From: CAVXXD01 sp963765625 | Lineage (GTDB): Bacteria; Actinomycetota; Geothermincolia; Geothermincolales; Geothermincolaceae | Assembly: GCA_963765625.1 (NCBI GenBank) | Contig: CAVXXD010000009.1 | Span: 124,001 to 188,000, forward strand | Direction of reading: 5' to 3' | Length of the DNA stretch: 64,000 nucleotides | Shown here: piece after piece, positions 34,672-43,566 of the stretch | How the letters are laid out: every line of letters starts with the position of its first letter | Position numbering within the stretch: the first letter of the stretch is position 1 | Position numbers and translations under genes: made by a program | The notes under the pieces: generated by a model | Told to the model about the DNA's origin: nothing | Seen by the model: the letters and a program-made list of their open reading frames with translations, nothing else | Databases searched by the model: none

Positions 34672-35919
34672 ATGAACGAGACGATGGAGAACACTTCGGA
34701 CAATGCCATGCCTGACAGCCGGGGACATTACGGGCGCTTCGGGGGCAGGTACGTGCCGGAGACCCTGGTACAACCGCTGGCCGAGCTGGAACAGGCCTAC
34801 CGGGAAGCCCGGGAGGACCGGGGTTTCTCAGGTGAACTCGGAGGGCTGCTCTCCGATTATGCCGGCCGCCCCACCCCCCTTTACGAGACCCGCCGGCTGG
34901 GCGCCGCGTCCGGCGGCGCGAAAGTCTTTCTTAAAAGAGAGGACCTCTGCCATACCGGTTCCCACAAGCTCAACAACACCCTGGGGCAGGCTCTGCTGGC
35001 CTCGCGCCTGGGCAAGCGCCGCCTCATCGCTGAGACCGGCGCGGGACAGCACGGCGTGGCCACGGCCACCGCGGCTGCCCTGCTCGGCCTGGAGTGCGCA
35101 ATCTTCATGGGTGAGGAGGACACGCGCCGGCAGGCCCTGAACGTCTGGCGCATGCGCCTGCTGGGCGCCGAAGTGGTGGAGGTCACCTCGGGTTCGCGCA
35201 CCTTGAAGGACGCCGTCAACGCGGCCCTGCGCGACTGGGCGGCCACCTTCACCGACACCCATTACTGCATGGGGTCGGTGGTCGGCCCCCATCCCTTCCC
35301 CATGATCGTTCGCGACTTCCAGAGCGTCATCGGCGCTGAGGCGCGCTCCCAGTTCCTCGAGCGTGAGGGAAAGCTGCCCGACACCCTGGTGGCCTGCGTG
35401 GGCGGAGGCAGCAACTCCATGGGGCTATTCCACCCCTTCTCAGCCGACGGCGTGCGCATGATCGGCGTGGAAGCCGGAGGGCGCGGCGACGGGCCGGGTG
35501 AGCACTCGGCCACCCTGGGCCTGGGCGAGGCAGGCGTGCTCCACGGCGCCATGAGCTATCTCCTCCAGGACGGCCAGGGCCAGATCTCGGTCACCCACTC
35601 CGTCTCCGCCGGCCTGGACTACCCCGGGGTGGGGCCGGAGCATTCTTTGTTCAAAGAAACGGGGCGGGCGGAATACGTCCGCATCGGTGACGCCGAGGCC
35701 CTGGAGGCGGCGGCGCGCCTGGCCCGGACGGAAGGAATCCTCCCCGCCCTGGAGAGTGCCCACGCCGTGGCCTACGCCTTGCGCCTGGCCGGCGAGATGG
35801 CTCCGGGCACTTCCGTCCTGGTCTGCCTCTCCGGCCGGGGCGACAAGGACGTCGAGACCATGCGCGACGCCGGGCTGGGAAAACCGGCAGGCGGCGCCGG
35901 GGGAGGTGGGGCCTCATGA
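34672..35919 (+). CDS. trpB: Tryptophan synthase beta chain
   Basis: 415 residues, a PLP enzyme that condenses indole with serine. The PLP lysine is in HTGSHKLNNTLGQAL; ETGAGQHGVATATAAALLGL and CVGGGSNSMGLFHPF (phosphate cup) are standard TrpB1 motifs. The N-terminus GHYGRFGGRYVPETLV is typical. It overlaps trpA by four bases, consistent with an alpha2-beta2 complex. Confidence 0.97.
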   Translation: MNETMENTSDNAMPDSRGHYGRFGGRYVPETLVQPLAELEQAYREAREDRGFSGELGGLLSDYAGRPTPLYETRRLGAASGGAKVFLKREDLCHTGSHKLNNTLGQALLASRLGKRRLIAETGAGQHGVATATAAALLGLECAIFMGEEDTRRQALNVWRMRLLGAEVVEVTSGSRTLKDAVNAALRDWAATFTDTHYCMGSVVGPHPFPMIVRDFQSVIGAEARSQFLEREGKLPDTLVACVGGGSNSMGLFHPFSADGVRMIGVEAGGRGDGPGEHSATLGLGEAGVLHGAMSYLLQDGQGQISVTHSVSAGLDYPGVGPEHSLFKETGRAEYVRIGDAEALEAAARLARTEGILPALESAHAVAYALRLAGEMAPGTSVLVCLSGRGDKDVETMRDAGLGKPAGGAGGGGAS

Positions 35920-36716
35920 GCCGGATAGCCGCGAGCTTCGAGGGGCTGCGGGGAGAACGCGCCGCCCTGATCGGTTACGTCACCGGCGGCTACCCTTCGT
36001 TGCCGGAGAGCCTGGACCTGGCCCGGGTCCTGCTGCGCCACTGCGACCTGCTGGAGATCGGGCTGCCCTTCTCCGACCCGGTTATGGACGGACCCATTCT
36101 GCAATCGGCCGCGCATGAGGCCCTGGAAAAAGGCTTCAAGACGAATGACGCCCTGGAGATGGCCCGGCACCTGCGGGAAGGAGGCTGCGACAAGCCCCTG
36201 CTGGTGATGTCCTACTACAACCCTCTTCTCCACTACGGCCTGGCGGCCTTCGCCACCGAAGCCGGGAAAGCCGGACTAGACGGCACCATCATCCCCGACC
36301 TGCCTCCGGAGGAAGCAGAGGACTGGAGGGCAGCTGCCTGGGCCGGCGGGCTGGACAACGTGCCCTTCGTCGCCCCCAACACCCCGTCCGCGCGCGTCGG
36401 GGTGAACGCGTCGGCGGGTAGCGGCTTCCTCTACTGCATCGCCTCCCTCGGCATAACCGGAACGCGCGACCGCCTGAGTGAGGGGCTGGAAGAATACGTA
36501 GGCCGGTTGAGGGAGCACGCCGGCTTGCCCCTGGTGCTGGGCATCGGCATATCCACCCCGGAACAGTGCGCGCAGGCCGGACGGTTAGCCGACGGCGTGG
36601 TGGTGGCCAGCGCCTTCATGCGGAAGTTCCAGGAGGTCCGCGCCGAAGGGGGAGACGCCCTGGCCGCGGTGGAAGGACTGGCCGGGCGGATGCGCGCCTC
36701 TCTTCAGCCCGCATGA
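35916..36716 (+). CDS. trpA: Tryptophan synthase alpha chain
   Basis: 266 residues, a TIM barrel that cleaves indole-3-glycerol phosphate to indole. The catalytic Glu is in LLEIGLPFSDPVMDGP; the usual ADGP reads MDGP, but the aspartate is kept. ASLGITGTRDRLSE is the active-site loop and LVLGIGISTPEQCAQ the phosphate end. It is the last gene of the trp operon. No strong terminator is seen in the 46 bases before the next gene. Confidence 0.95.
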   Translation: MSRIAASFEGLRGERAALIGYVTGGYPSLPESLDLARVLLRHCDLLEIGLPFSDPVMDGPILQSAAHEALEKGFKTNDALEMARHLREGGCDKPLLVMSYYNPLLHYGLAAFATEAGKAGLDGTIIPDLPPEEAEDWRAAAWAGGLDNVPFVAPNTPSARVGVNASAGSGFLYCIASLGITGTRDRLSEGLEEYVGRLREHAGLPLVLGIGISTPEQCAQAGRLADGVVVASAFMRKFQEVRAEGGDALAAVEGLAGRMRASLQPA

Positions 36717-36747
36717 CAAGTCGCATGGGGCCGTTCTTGCCCGGGCT

Positions 36748-36755
36748 GTTATAAT
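36748..36755 (+). promoter_or_regulatory. Extended -10 promoter for a leaderless permease transcript
   Basis: TGTTATAAT forms an extended -10 (TATAAT at 36750-36755) without a matching -35. The predicted start is at about 36762, one base before the ATG at 36763, so the mRNA would have no leader. No ribosome site is present before that ATG, which agrees. Confidence 0.6.
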
Positions 36756-36762
36756 TTGAGGC

Positions 36763-38021
36763 ATGAGCAAGTTTCAGAGAGAGAGCGGTTTCGCCAGAGC
36801 CGGCCAGAACCTCATGGAGAGTTTCAAGTCGGCCTTTATAGCCCTGCGGGTCAACAAGATGCGTTCCAGCCTGACCATGCTGGGCATAATCATCGGCGTC
36901 GGTGCGGTCATCATGCTCATCTCCCTCTCCCTTGGCGCCAAGAACAACATCACCGAGGGCATCCAGGACATCGGCAACAACACCGTCATCGTGATGCCCG
37001 GAAAAATATCCCTCTCAACCAATATCAGCGACAAGCCTTCCGACATGAAGGGCGGCCTTATGGTCCAGTCCAACGTCATGACCCCGGACATGGCCGAAGA
37101 GATCCAGAAAGAACTTCCGGAGGGCTTCTACGCCTCCCCCATCATGGTGGACACCAGGCCGGTTAAATACCGCAACAAATCCTACTTCACCCAGTTCATC
37201 GGGACCAATGAGAACTACCTGAAGGTGAGAGGACAGGACATGGCGACCGGCGATTTTTTCACGCACCGGGACCGCAGCCGCAACGTCTGCGTACTGGGGT
37301 CCACGGCCGCCACCGCCATCTTCGGGACGCCGACCCCATCGGCCAGGATATCATCGTGGGTTCGGTCAAGCTCAAGGTGATCGGGGTGATGGAGGAGAAG
37401 GGGCGGTCTTTCCTCATCGACAACGACGACATGGTCCTCATCCCGGAAACCATCATGCAGCGCTACTACGCCAAGAGCACGGCCGACTACTTCCTGGTCT
37501 CGGCCCCCGACGTCGAACAGGTCCCCGAAGCCAAGGACATCGCGGTCAAGGTGCTCTCCGAGGAAATGGGGCCGGACGAGTTCACCGCCATTCCCCAATC
37601 GGATATGCTGGGTTTCGCCGGCAGCATCTCCCGCATCATGACCTACCTGGTGGTGGCCATCGCCAGCATCTCCCTGCTGGTGGGAGGCATCGGCATCATG
37701 AACATCATGCTGGTCTCGGTGACCGAGCGCACCCACGAGATTGGCCTGCGTAAAGCGGTGGGCGCCAAACCCCGCCACATCCTCTCCCAGTTCGTGACGG
37801 AGGCGGTGGTTTTAAGCTTCACCGGCGGGGCGATCGGAATCGGCCTTGCCGTAGTGGGAGCAAGGGGCTTGAGCAGGGTGTTAAACATACCGAACGAGAT
37901 GGCCGTCTGGGTCTTCCTCCTGGCATTCTTCGTATCGGTGGGGATAGGGTTGTTCTTCGGGGTCTACCCGGCCTGGAGGGCTGCCCGCATGGAGCCTATC
38001 GAAGCCCTGCGCATGGAGTGA
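36763..38021 (+). pseudogene. MacB-type ABC transporter permease with one frameshift
   Basis: The N-terminal part (to GSTAATAIFG) and the C-terminal part (GSVKLKVIGVMEEKGRSFLI onward) are in different frames. One base is missing at GGG 37324-37326; restoring it gives about 419 residues, the normal MacB/FtsX-like permease length. TM1 is ALRVNKMRSSLTMLGIIIGV (about 30-55), then an extracytoplasmic MacB_PCD domain, then three C-terminal TM helices with SVTERTHEIGLRKAVGAKP and VYPAWRAARMEPIEALRME. The ATPase and periplasmic partners are not in this window. It may export lipids, peptides or drugs. Confidence 0.85.
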
Positions 38022-38025
38022 GACG

Positions 38026-38397
38026 TCAGGATGACGGCCCCAGGATGCGCGTTATTACTTCCAGCGCCTTGCGTGGGTCCACCGGCTTGATGATGAAATC
38101 CTTGACGCCGATGTCTATGGCTTCCTTCACGATTACCTGCTCGCCCAGGGCGCTGCAGAGGATTATCTTGGCTTTGGGGTCCTCCTTGAGTATTCCCTTG
38201 GCCGCGTCCAACCCGTCCATCTCGGGCATGAGGATGTCCATTATAACCAGGCTGGGACTCCACTTTTTGTAGGCTTCAACTGCCTCCTTGCCCGTTTCCG
38301 CCTCTACCACCAGGCGATAGCCGGCTTCGTATAAGACGTCCCTTATACGTAACCTGCTGAAAAGGGCGTCGTCCACCACCAGGATCAATTCCGGCAT
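38026..38397 (-). CDS. Stand-alone response regulator receiver (CheY-like)
   Basis: 123 residues, one receiver domain and no output domain. The acidic pocket DD is at residues 9-10, the phospho-acceptor Asp is in LVIMDILMPEMDGLDA (about 54), a switch Ser is in ILCSAL, and the conserved Lys is in DFIIKPVDP. It would be phosphorylated by a histidine kinase not present here. It is convergent with the permease gene (four bases between stops). It likely acts by protein-protein contact, for example in motility or regulation. Confidence 0.92.
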   Translation of the reverse strand: MPELILVVDDALFSRLRIRDVLYEAGYRLVVEAETGKEAVEAYKKWSPSLVIMDILMPEMDGLDAAKGILKEDPKAKIILCSALGEQVIVKEAIDIGVKDFIIKPVDPRKALEVITRILGPSS

Positions 38398-38602
38398 CTA
38401 CGTCTCCTATCTCCGTCAGCCGGTCAATCCCGGCCGTGAATTTCGCTGTTTATCAATGAATATATTACCATAATTCGTGCCCCCACCCCTAACCTCCCAC
38501 CGTCCATGAGCTTGTGGAAAAGGAATCCGGGGCGCCCGGCTTGAAGTCTAATACGTCGCTCGAGCAGACGTCATCAACCTGCCCTGATCACCGGGAGGAA
38601 GA

Positions 38603-40546
38603 TTGAGAGCCGTAAGATCCGCCGGCGTGATGCTGGCTTCAATGTGCTTGCTGGTTACGGGGATGCCGGCCGCTGCATCCGGCTATACCTGGACCGGAGG
38701 CCACGTTGAAGGCGGGGTGCGGGAAGCCGCCGGCGAGTGGACGCTGGCCGAAGGCTGCACCCGCTCAGGCTTCGACACCTGGCTCTGCCTGGCCAACCCG
38801 GGTGACGCGGATGCCTCCGTCCACGTGGAATACCTGCTGGCCGGAGCCGCCCCGGTGGCCAGGGACTATCCCGTCGCTGCCCGTTCCCGCGCCACCCTGC
38901 TGGTGGATTCAGAGGTTGGAGAGGACCAGGACCTGGGCTTCCACGTCACTTCCACCGTACCGGTGGTGGTGGAGCGTTCCATGTATTTCAACTACCACGG
39001 CGCCTGGACCGGAGGCCACGTTGAAGGCGGGGTGCGGGAAGCCGCCGGCGAGTGGACGCTGGCCGAAGGCTGCACCCGCTCAGGCTTCGACACCTGGCTC
39101 TGCCTGGCCAACCCGGGTGACGCGGATGCCTCCGTCCACGTGGAATACCTGCTGGCCGGAGCCGCCCCGGTGGCCAGGGACTATCCCGTCGCTGCCCGTT
39201 CCCGCGCCACCCTGCTGGTGGATTCAGAGGTTGGAGAGGACCAGGACCTGGGCTTCCACGTCACTTCCACCGTACCGGTGGTGGTGGAGCGTTCCATGTA
39301 TTTCAACTACCACGGCGCCTGGACCGGAGGCCACGTTGAAGGCGGGGTGCGGGAAGCCGCCGGCGAGTGGACGCTGGCCGAAGGCTGCACCCGCTCAGGC
39401 TTCGACACCTGGCTCTGCCTGGCCAACCCGGGTGACGCGGAAGCTTCCGTCCACGTGGAATACCTGCTGGCCGGAGCCGCCCCGGTGGCCAGGGACTATC
39501 CCGTCGCTGCCCGTTCCCGCGCCACCCTGCTGGTGGATTCAGAGGTTGGAGAGGACCAGGACCTGGGCTTCCACGTCACTTCCACCGTACCGGTGGTGGT
39601 GGAGCGTTCCATGTATTTCAACTACCACGGCGCCTGGACCGGAGGCCACGTTGAAGGCGGGGTGCGGGAAGCCGCCGGCGAGTGGACGCTGGCCGAAGGC
39701 TGCACCCGCTCAGGCTTCGACACCTGGCTCTGCCTGGCCAACCCGGGTGACGCGGAAGCTTCCGTCCACGTGGAATACCTGCTGGCCGGAGCCGCCCCGG
39801 TGGCCAGGGACTATCCCGTCGCTGCCCGTTCCCGCGCCACCCTGCTGGTGGATTCAGAGGTTGGAGAGGACCAGGACCTGGGCTTCCACGTCACTTCCAC
39901 CGTACCGGTGGTGGTGGAGCGTTCCATGTATTTCAACTACGGCCCGTCCCCCTCGGCCGGCGAGTTCCCCCTCGCCGTCACCATGGAGAGGGGCATCCGC
40001 CTCTCCTGCCCCATCACCTATCCCGAACTGACGGGCGTCCTCTACCACGAGGCCTCCGTCTACGACTCCGACAACCGCATAGCCAACGCCTTAGCCCTGC
40101 AGCCTCTGGGGGGCTGTCTGGATAACGGCAACCCCTCCCACGCCGCCGCGGGGCTGCAACTCACCCCTTACGGCGACCCCTTCTTCTGGGTTGAAGAAAC
40201 CAGGTACCGCGGCACTGCCTCCACCACCTGCATCGACGTCGGGGCACGCGCCGGCAGCGAAGCGCGGGCGCCGGTGACCGGGACGGTGGTGGAAGCGAAA
40301 GCCTACCTGCTGTATGGCGCCTACCCCGACAATCGCGTCAAGATCCAGCCCGACGGCCAGGCCGACCTGGTGGTGGCGGTGCTCCATCTGGGCTCGACGC
40401 GGGTAGGCCCCGGTGACCGCGTCAAGGCCGGGGTCACCGTGGTCGGTACCGTCAACGACCTGGCGCGCTACTTCCGGAGCGACCTTGCCGACTACAACCA
40501 CGATGACGGCAACCACGTCCACATCCAGGTCAACCGCCCCGAATGA
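38603..40546 (+). CDS. Secreted protein with four 105-residue modules and an M23-like C-terminus
   Basis: A 647-residue exported protein. The signal peptide is residues 1-24 (SAGVMLASMCLLVTGMPAAA). Four nearly identical 105-residue modules follow, each with EWTLAEGCTRSGFDTWLCLA and VPVVVERSMYFNYHGAW; they match the W-x-L-A-E-G modules of the 22209 protein in length and key residues. The C-terminal 170 residues resemble an M23 (LytM-type) peptidase: AVLHLGSTRVGPGDRVKAG and the H-x-H in NHVHIQ. The first zinc ligand (H-x3-D) reads TTCID, so activity is doubtful. GGGAGGAAG precedes a TTG start (the first codon is TTG at 38603). Confidence 0.8.
   Translation: MRAVRSAGVMLASMCLLVTGMPAAASGYTWTGGHVEGGVREAAGEWTLAEGCTRSGFDTWLCLANPGDADASVHVEYLLAGAAPVARDYPVAARSRATLLVDSEVGEDQDLGFHVTSTVPVVVERSMYFNYHGAWTGGHVEGGVREAAGEWTLAEGCTRSGFDTWLCLANPGDADASVHVEYLLAGAAPVARDYPVAARSRATLLVDSEVGEDQDLGFHVTSTVPVVVERSMYFNYHGAWTGGHVEGGVREAAGEWTLAEGCTRSGFDTWLCLANPGDAEASVHVEYLLAGAAPVARDYPVAARSRATLLVDSEVGEDQDLGFHVTSTVPVVVERSMYFNYHGAWTGGHVEGGVREAAGEWTLAEGCTRSGFDTWLCLANPGDAEASVHVEYLLAGAAPVARDYPVAARSRATLLVDSEVGEDQDLGFHVTSTVPVVVERSMYFNYGPSPSAGEFPLAVTMERGIRLSCPITYPELTGVLYHEASVYDSDNRIANALALQPLGGCLDNGNPSHAAAGLQLTPYGDPFFWVEETRYRGTASTTCIDVGARAGSEARAPVTGTVVEAKAYLLYGAYPDNRVKIQPDGQADLVVAVLHLGSTRVGPGDRVKAGVTVVGTVNDLARYFRSDLADYNHDDGNHVHIQVNRPE
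38691..39940 (+). repeat. Four 315-bp tandem repeats, nearly identical
   Basis: Units start at 38691, 39006, 39321 and 39636. Differences are few (for example GATGCC versus GAAGCT at the A-D/E-A-S site: units 1-2 versus 3-4), showing stepwise doubling. This is a hot spot for recombination and for assembly collapse. Confidence 0.95.
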
Positions 40547-40597
40547 TCGTCCGGGTATAATAGGGTGTACGGGGTAGTTCTTTACAGAGGGGGGATG

Positions 40598-40936
40598 ATG
40601 ATGCTGGACGGAAAACTGGCGGGCGCCTGCGGGATAATCTGCAGTGAATGCGAACATCTGGGCGGCCCCTGTGAAGGTTGCGGTTACGTCGAGGGCAAGC
40701 CTTTCTGGGCGAAGGAATTCGGCGTCGATGTCTGTCCGCTCTACGGCTGCAGCGTCCAGAAGAAACAGCTGAGCCACTGCGGAGCCTGTGAGGAGTTCCC
40801 CTGCCTTACCTTCAAGGAGATGCGCGACCCCTCCCTGAGCCCGGAGGAAGCGGAAGCCAACATGCTGGCGCGCATGGAGGAGTTGTGGAAGCGCCGCGAC
40901 ATGGGAGACGAAGCCTGGCTGAAGGAAAAAGGCTGA
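40598..40936 (+). CDS. DUF3795 cysteine-rich protein
   Basis: About 112 residues, rich in paired cysteines: GACGIICSECEHLGG, CEGCGY, CPLYGC and SHCGACEEFPC. This is the DUF3795 pattern, thought to bind zinc or iron-sulfur. The function is unknown in the family. Start codons ATG 40595, 40598 and 40601 are all possible; GAGG at 40587-40590 is best spaced for 40598. TATAAT just after 40554 is a candidate -10 for this gene. Confidence 0.85.
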   Translation: MMLDGKLAGACGIICSECEHLGGPCEGCGYVEGKPFWAKEFGVDVCPLYGCSVQKKQLSHCGACEEFPCLTFKEMRDPSLSPEEAEANMLARMEELWKRRDMGDEAWLKEKG

Positions 40937-40944
40937 TAGATAAA

Positions 40945-40971
40945 CCGGGCCGCGGCTTACCCGCGGCCCGG
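40945..40971. terminator. GC-rich hairpin between convergent genes
   Basis: Eleven-base arms CCGGGCCGCGG / CCGCGGCCCGG with loop CTTAC, between the DUF3795 stop and the stop of the flavoprotein on the other strand. There is no U-run, so it is probably a bidirectional, U-less end. Confidence 0.6.
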
Positions 40972-40996
40972 CCGCTTCAAACGATCAAACGATGCG

Positions 40997-42528
40997 TTAT
41001 TCCTCTACTTCCACTTCCTGCCCCAGAAGGCTCTTCTTGTACTGGCGATAGCCCTTAAGGGCCTTGGCCAGTTTGCGCCCTCCGAAGATGGCCCCCGCCA
41101 CCGCGCCGATGGTCATGGCCGGCTTGATGTAAGGCATGAAGCCCGTGTCCGGGTTGTATTCCACGTTGAGCTCGACATTCTTGCCCAGCTTGTCTTCGGC
41201 GATGAGCTCGGAGCACTTGTTGGCCGTCCAGATGGCCGCTTCCATGCCGCCGGAACTGACGTGGGTCTTGGTGTAGTCGCCGGTGAGGTAGAAGTTGCCG
41301 TAAGGGCTGCGCTGGAAGGGCCGGTGTGACTCCATCCCCGGCAGGGCGCGGTAGACGCCCTGGCGCTCCCGCACCACTTTCCACTTGAGCACCTTGCTCT
41401 CGCGGGCCGCGGGAAGAGGCCCTTGAGCTGGTTGATGGCGATGTCGGCGATGACCTCGTCCGGCAGCCCCTCGACGTGGTCGGCCGGGCTGATGACCATC
41501 TCGAACATGGTCCCTCCCTTGTAGACATGGGGCAGGACGTTGGACATGTCGGCGTAGGTGTTGAAGATGCAGTCGTAGGTAAAGATGGTCAGGTCACAGT
41601 CGGTGAGCTTCTTGTCGTACCAGACCATGAAGGAGAGGGAGGGGGCCATGGTGAAGTGCTGGAGGTCCTGGAAGTATTCGTAGTAGTAGGCCTCGTTGGG
41701 AAGCACGGTGCGCAGTGAATAGGGGCTGATGGCCGAGACGTAGATATCGGCCTTACGCTGCTCGGTGCCGTTGATGGTGACGCTGGTGATCTGGCCGTCC
41801 TCGACGTTGATGGCCGTGACGGCTTTCTCCAACTCCAGCTTGCCGCCCTTGGCGCGGATGTAGTCGAGGCAGCTGTCCACCCAGATCTCGCCCATGCCGC
41901 CGTTGGCGAAGGCCAGCTTGGCGCTCTTGGGGGCGGCGAAGACCTTGCGCGCCCATCCCAGCATGATCTTGGCGGAGAGCTGGGTTGAGGGGGTGAAGGT
42001 GAGTCCGTTGGTGCCTGGCTCCATCATCTTCAGGCAGTCCCAGGGAGCATAGCGGGTGACCCACTGGGCCAGGGTGAGGTCGTCCAGTTTCTCGAATTTC
42101 TCTTCCGAAAGAAGAAGTCCCCAGCCGAGGCGGGCGCCCATCAGCCCGTTTTTGATCAGGTTGAGGCCCTGGAAGTCCCGGAGCATGGCCAGCCCGGCGG
42201 GAAGGACGTGCAGCGGGGCGGGCAGGTTCTCGTTGAAGCTGGGCTCGATGTAATTGCCGCCCTCCTGCATGAACGGGAAAGCCGAGCGCTTCCAGAGAAG
42301 CCGGTCCTGGATACCCAGCTTTCCGAAGAATTTCAGAAGATTTACGTAATAAGGGAAGAAGACGTGCAGGGCGTTGTCCACCAGGTCGCCGTCCTCGTCC
42401 AGCCAGGAACTGACCCGGCCGCCGAAGATGGTATCCGCCTCCACCAGTTCGACTTCCACTCCCATCTCGAGGAGGTTGATGGCCGTTGCCAGGCCGGACA
42501 TCCCTCCACCCATTACCAATGCTTTCAT
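40997..42528 (-). pseudogene. Carotenoid desaturase/amine oxidase-like flavoprotein with one frameshift
   Basis: Two frames join near 41411-41413 (one C missing on the coding strand after CTCTTC); restored, the protein has about 510 residues. The N-terminus MKALVMGGGMSGLATAINLL has the FAD motif at 7-12, and GGRVSSWLDEDGDLVDNALH is typical of the zeta-carotene/squalene desaturase (HpnE-like) group. The C-terminal frame has GNFYLTGDYTKTHVSSGGME, the family's closing FAD motif. The chosen start has AAAGGAGT six bases upstream. The longer open frame upstream of 42528 lacks support. Likely role: polyene or isoprenoid redox. Confidence 0.83.
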
Positions 42529-42726
42529 GCCGTACTCCTTTCCGGTTGCTGCGAGGCGCCGGGAGCGCCTCTCCTCCCTACGTACAGTACCTTGACTTGG
42601 CACATTAAAGATTATGTTATCGTTCGACCCGCATGGCAATACCCCGGCATATTACAAAGTTGTTACCGCCGCGATGATAAAATCGAGGGGAAGGACGCTG
42701 GCCGTGAAGAAGAGGAGGCACCGGAC

Positions 42727-43521
42727 TTGGATTATCATTGGGACGCGGAAGGGTACAGCAAGGCCTCGAGCCAGCAGCAGAAATGGGCGCGCGAACTCAT
42801 CACCGGGCTCGGGCTCAAAGGTGACGAACACCTGCTGGACATCGGGTGCGGCGACGGCAAGGTCACGGTGGAACTGGCCGGGCTGCTGCCGCGGGGGTTC
42901 GTGACCGGCATAGACGTCTCCTCCGAGATGATCGATTTCGCCCGCGAGGCCTTTCCCCCCGAGACCTGCCCCAATCTCGACTGGCAGGTGATGGACGCCG
43001 CGACCCTCACCTTCGAGGGCGGATTCGACCTGGTTTTCTCCAACGCCACCCTGCACTGGATCGTCGACCAGCGGCCCGTGCTCGCCGGTATCGTCCGGGC
43101 ACTCGAGCCGGGAGGGCGCCTGGCCGTTTCCATGGGAGGCAGGGGAAACGCCGGAGAGGTGGTCGAGGTCTTCGGCTCCCTGATCGCGGCAGACGAGTGG
43201 AGCGCCTGCTTCGACGAGCTGGCCAACCCCTACGGTTTCTACGGGCCCGAGGAATACCGGGGCTGGCTGGAGGAGGCCGGGCTGGTGCCGGTCAGGGTGG
43301 AGCTGGTCCCCAAAGATATGACCCAGCCGGGCCGAGACGGCCTGGCCGCCTGGGTGCGCACCACCTGGCTGCCCTTCACCATGCGCGTCCCCGAGGATCG
43401 CCGGGAGGAATTCATCTACGAGATTGTCGACACCTACCTTGAAGCCCACCCGCTGGATACGGATGGGCTGGCCCACGTGGGGATGGTCCGCCTGGAGGTG
43501 GAGGCACTCAAGCCCCGCTGA
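42727..43521 (+). CDS. SAM-dependent methyltransferase (trans-aconitate methyltransferase-like), TTG start
   Basis: 264 residues. DYHWDAEGYSKASSQQQKWA is the typical N-terminus of the trans-aconitate/malonyl-CoA methyltransferase group, followed by SAM motif I HLLDIGCGDGKVTVELA, the acidic motif GIDVSSEMIDFA, FDLVFSNATLHWIVDQ and LEPGGRLAVSMGG. No ATG fits: TTG 42727 lies eight bases after GAGGAGG (42712-42718) and puts the known N-terminal motif first. The open frame continues upstream but without similarity. It is divergent from the flavoprotein gene and ends at a bidirectional terminator. Confidence 0.85.
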   Translation: MDYHWDAEGYSKASSQQQKWARELITGLGLKGDEHLLDIGCGDGKVTVELAGLLPRGFVTGIDVSSEMIDFAREAFPPETCPNLDWQVMDAATLTFEGGFDLVFSNATLHWIVDQRPVLAGIVRALEPGGRLAVSMGGRGNAGEVVEVFGSLIAADEWSACFDELANPYGFYGPEEYRGWLEEAGLVPVRVELVPKDMTQPGRDGLAAWVRTTWLPFTMRVPEDRREEFIYEIVDTYLEAHPLDTDGLAHVGMVRLEVEALKPR

Positions 43522-43523
43522 AT

Positions 43524-43558
43524 AAAAAGAAGGGCGGGATCTCCCGCCCTTCTTTTTT
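43524..43558. terminator. Bidirectional intrinsic terminator
   Basis: Arms AAAAAGAAGGGCGGGA (43524-43539) and TCCCGCCCTTCTTTTT (43542 onward) pair fully with a two-base loop; U-runs exist in both directions. It serves the methyltransferase and the membrane protein gene 43567-44268. Confidence 0.9.
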
Positions 43559-43566
43559 CCTGCTTC

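Noticed and set aside
38691..39940. 315-bp tandem repeats as a possible CRISPR or satellite
   Set aside because: They are in-frame protein modules.
42208..42726. Longer upstream extension of the 42727 methyltransferase
   Set aside because: It overlaps the oppositely oriented flavoprotein gene and its promoter region; the ribosome site and family N-terminus support TTG 42727.
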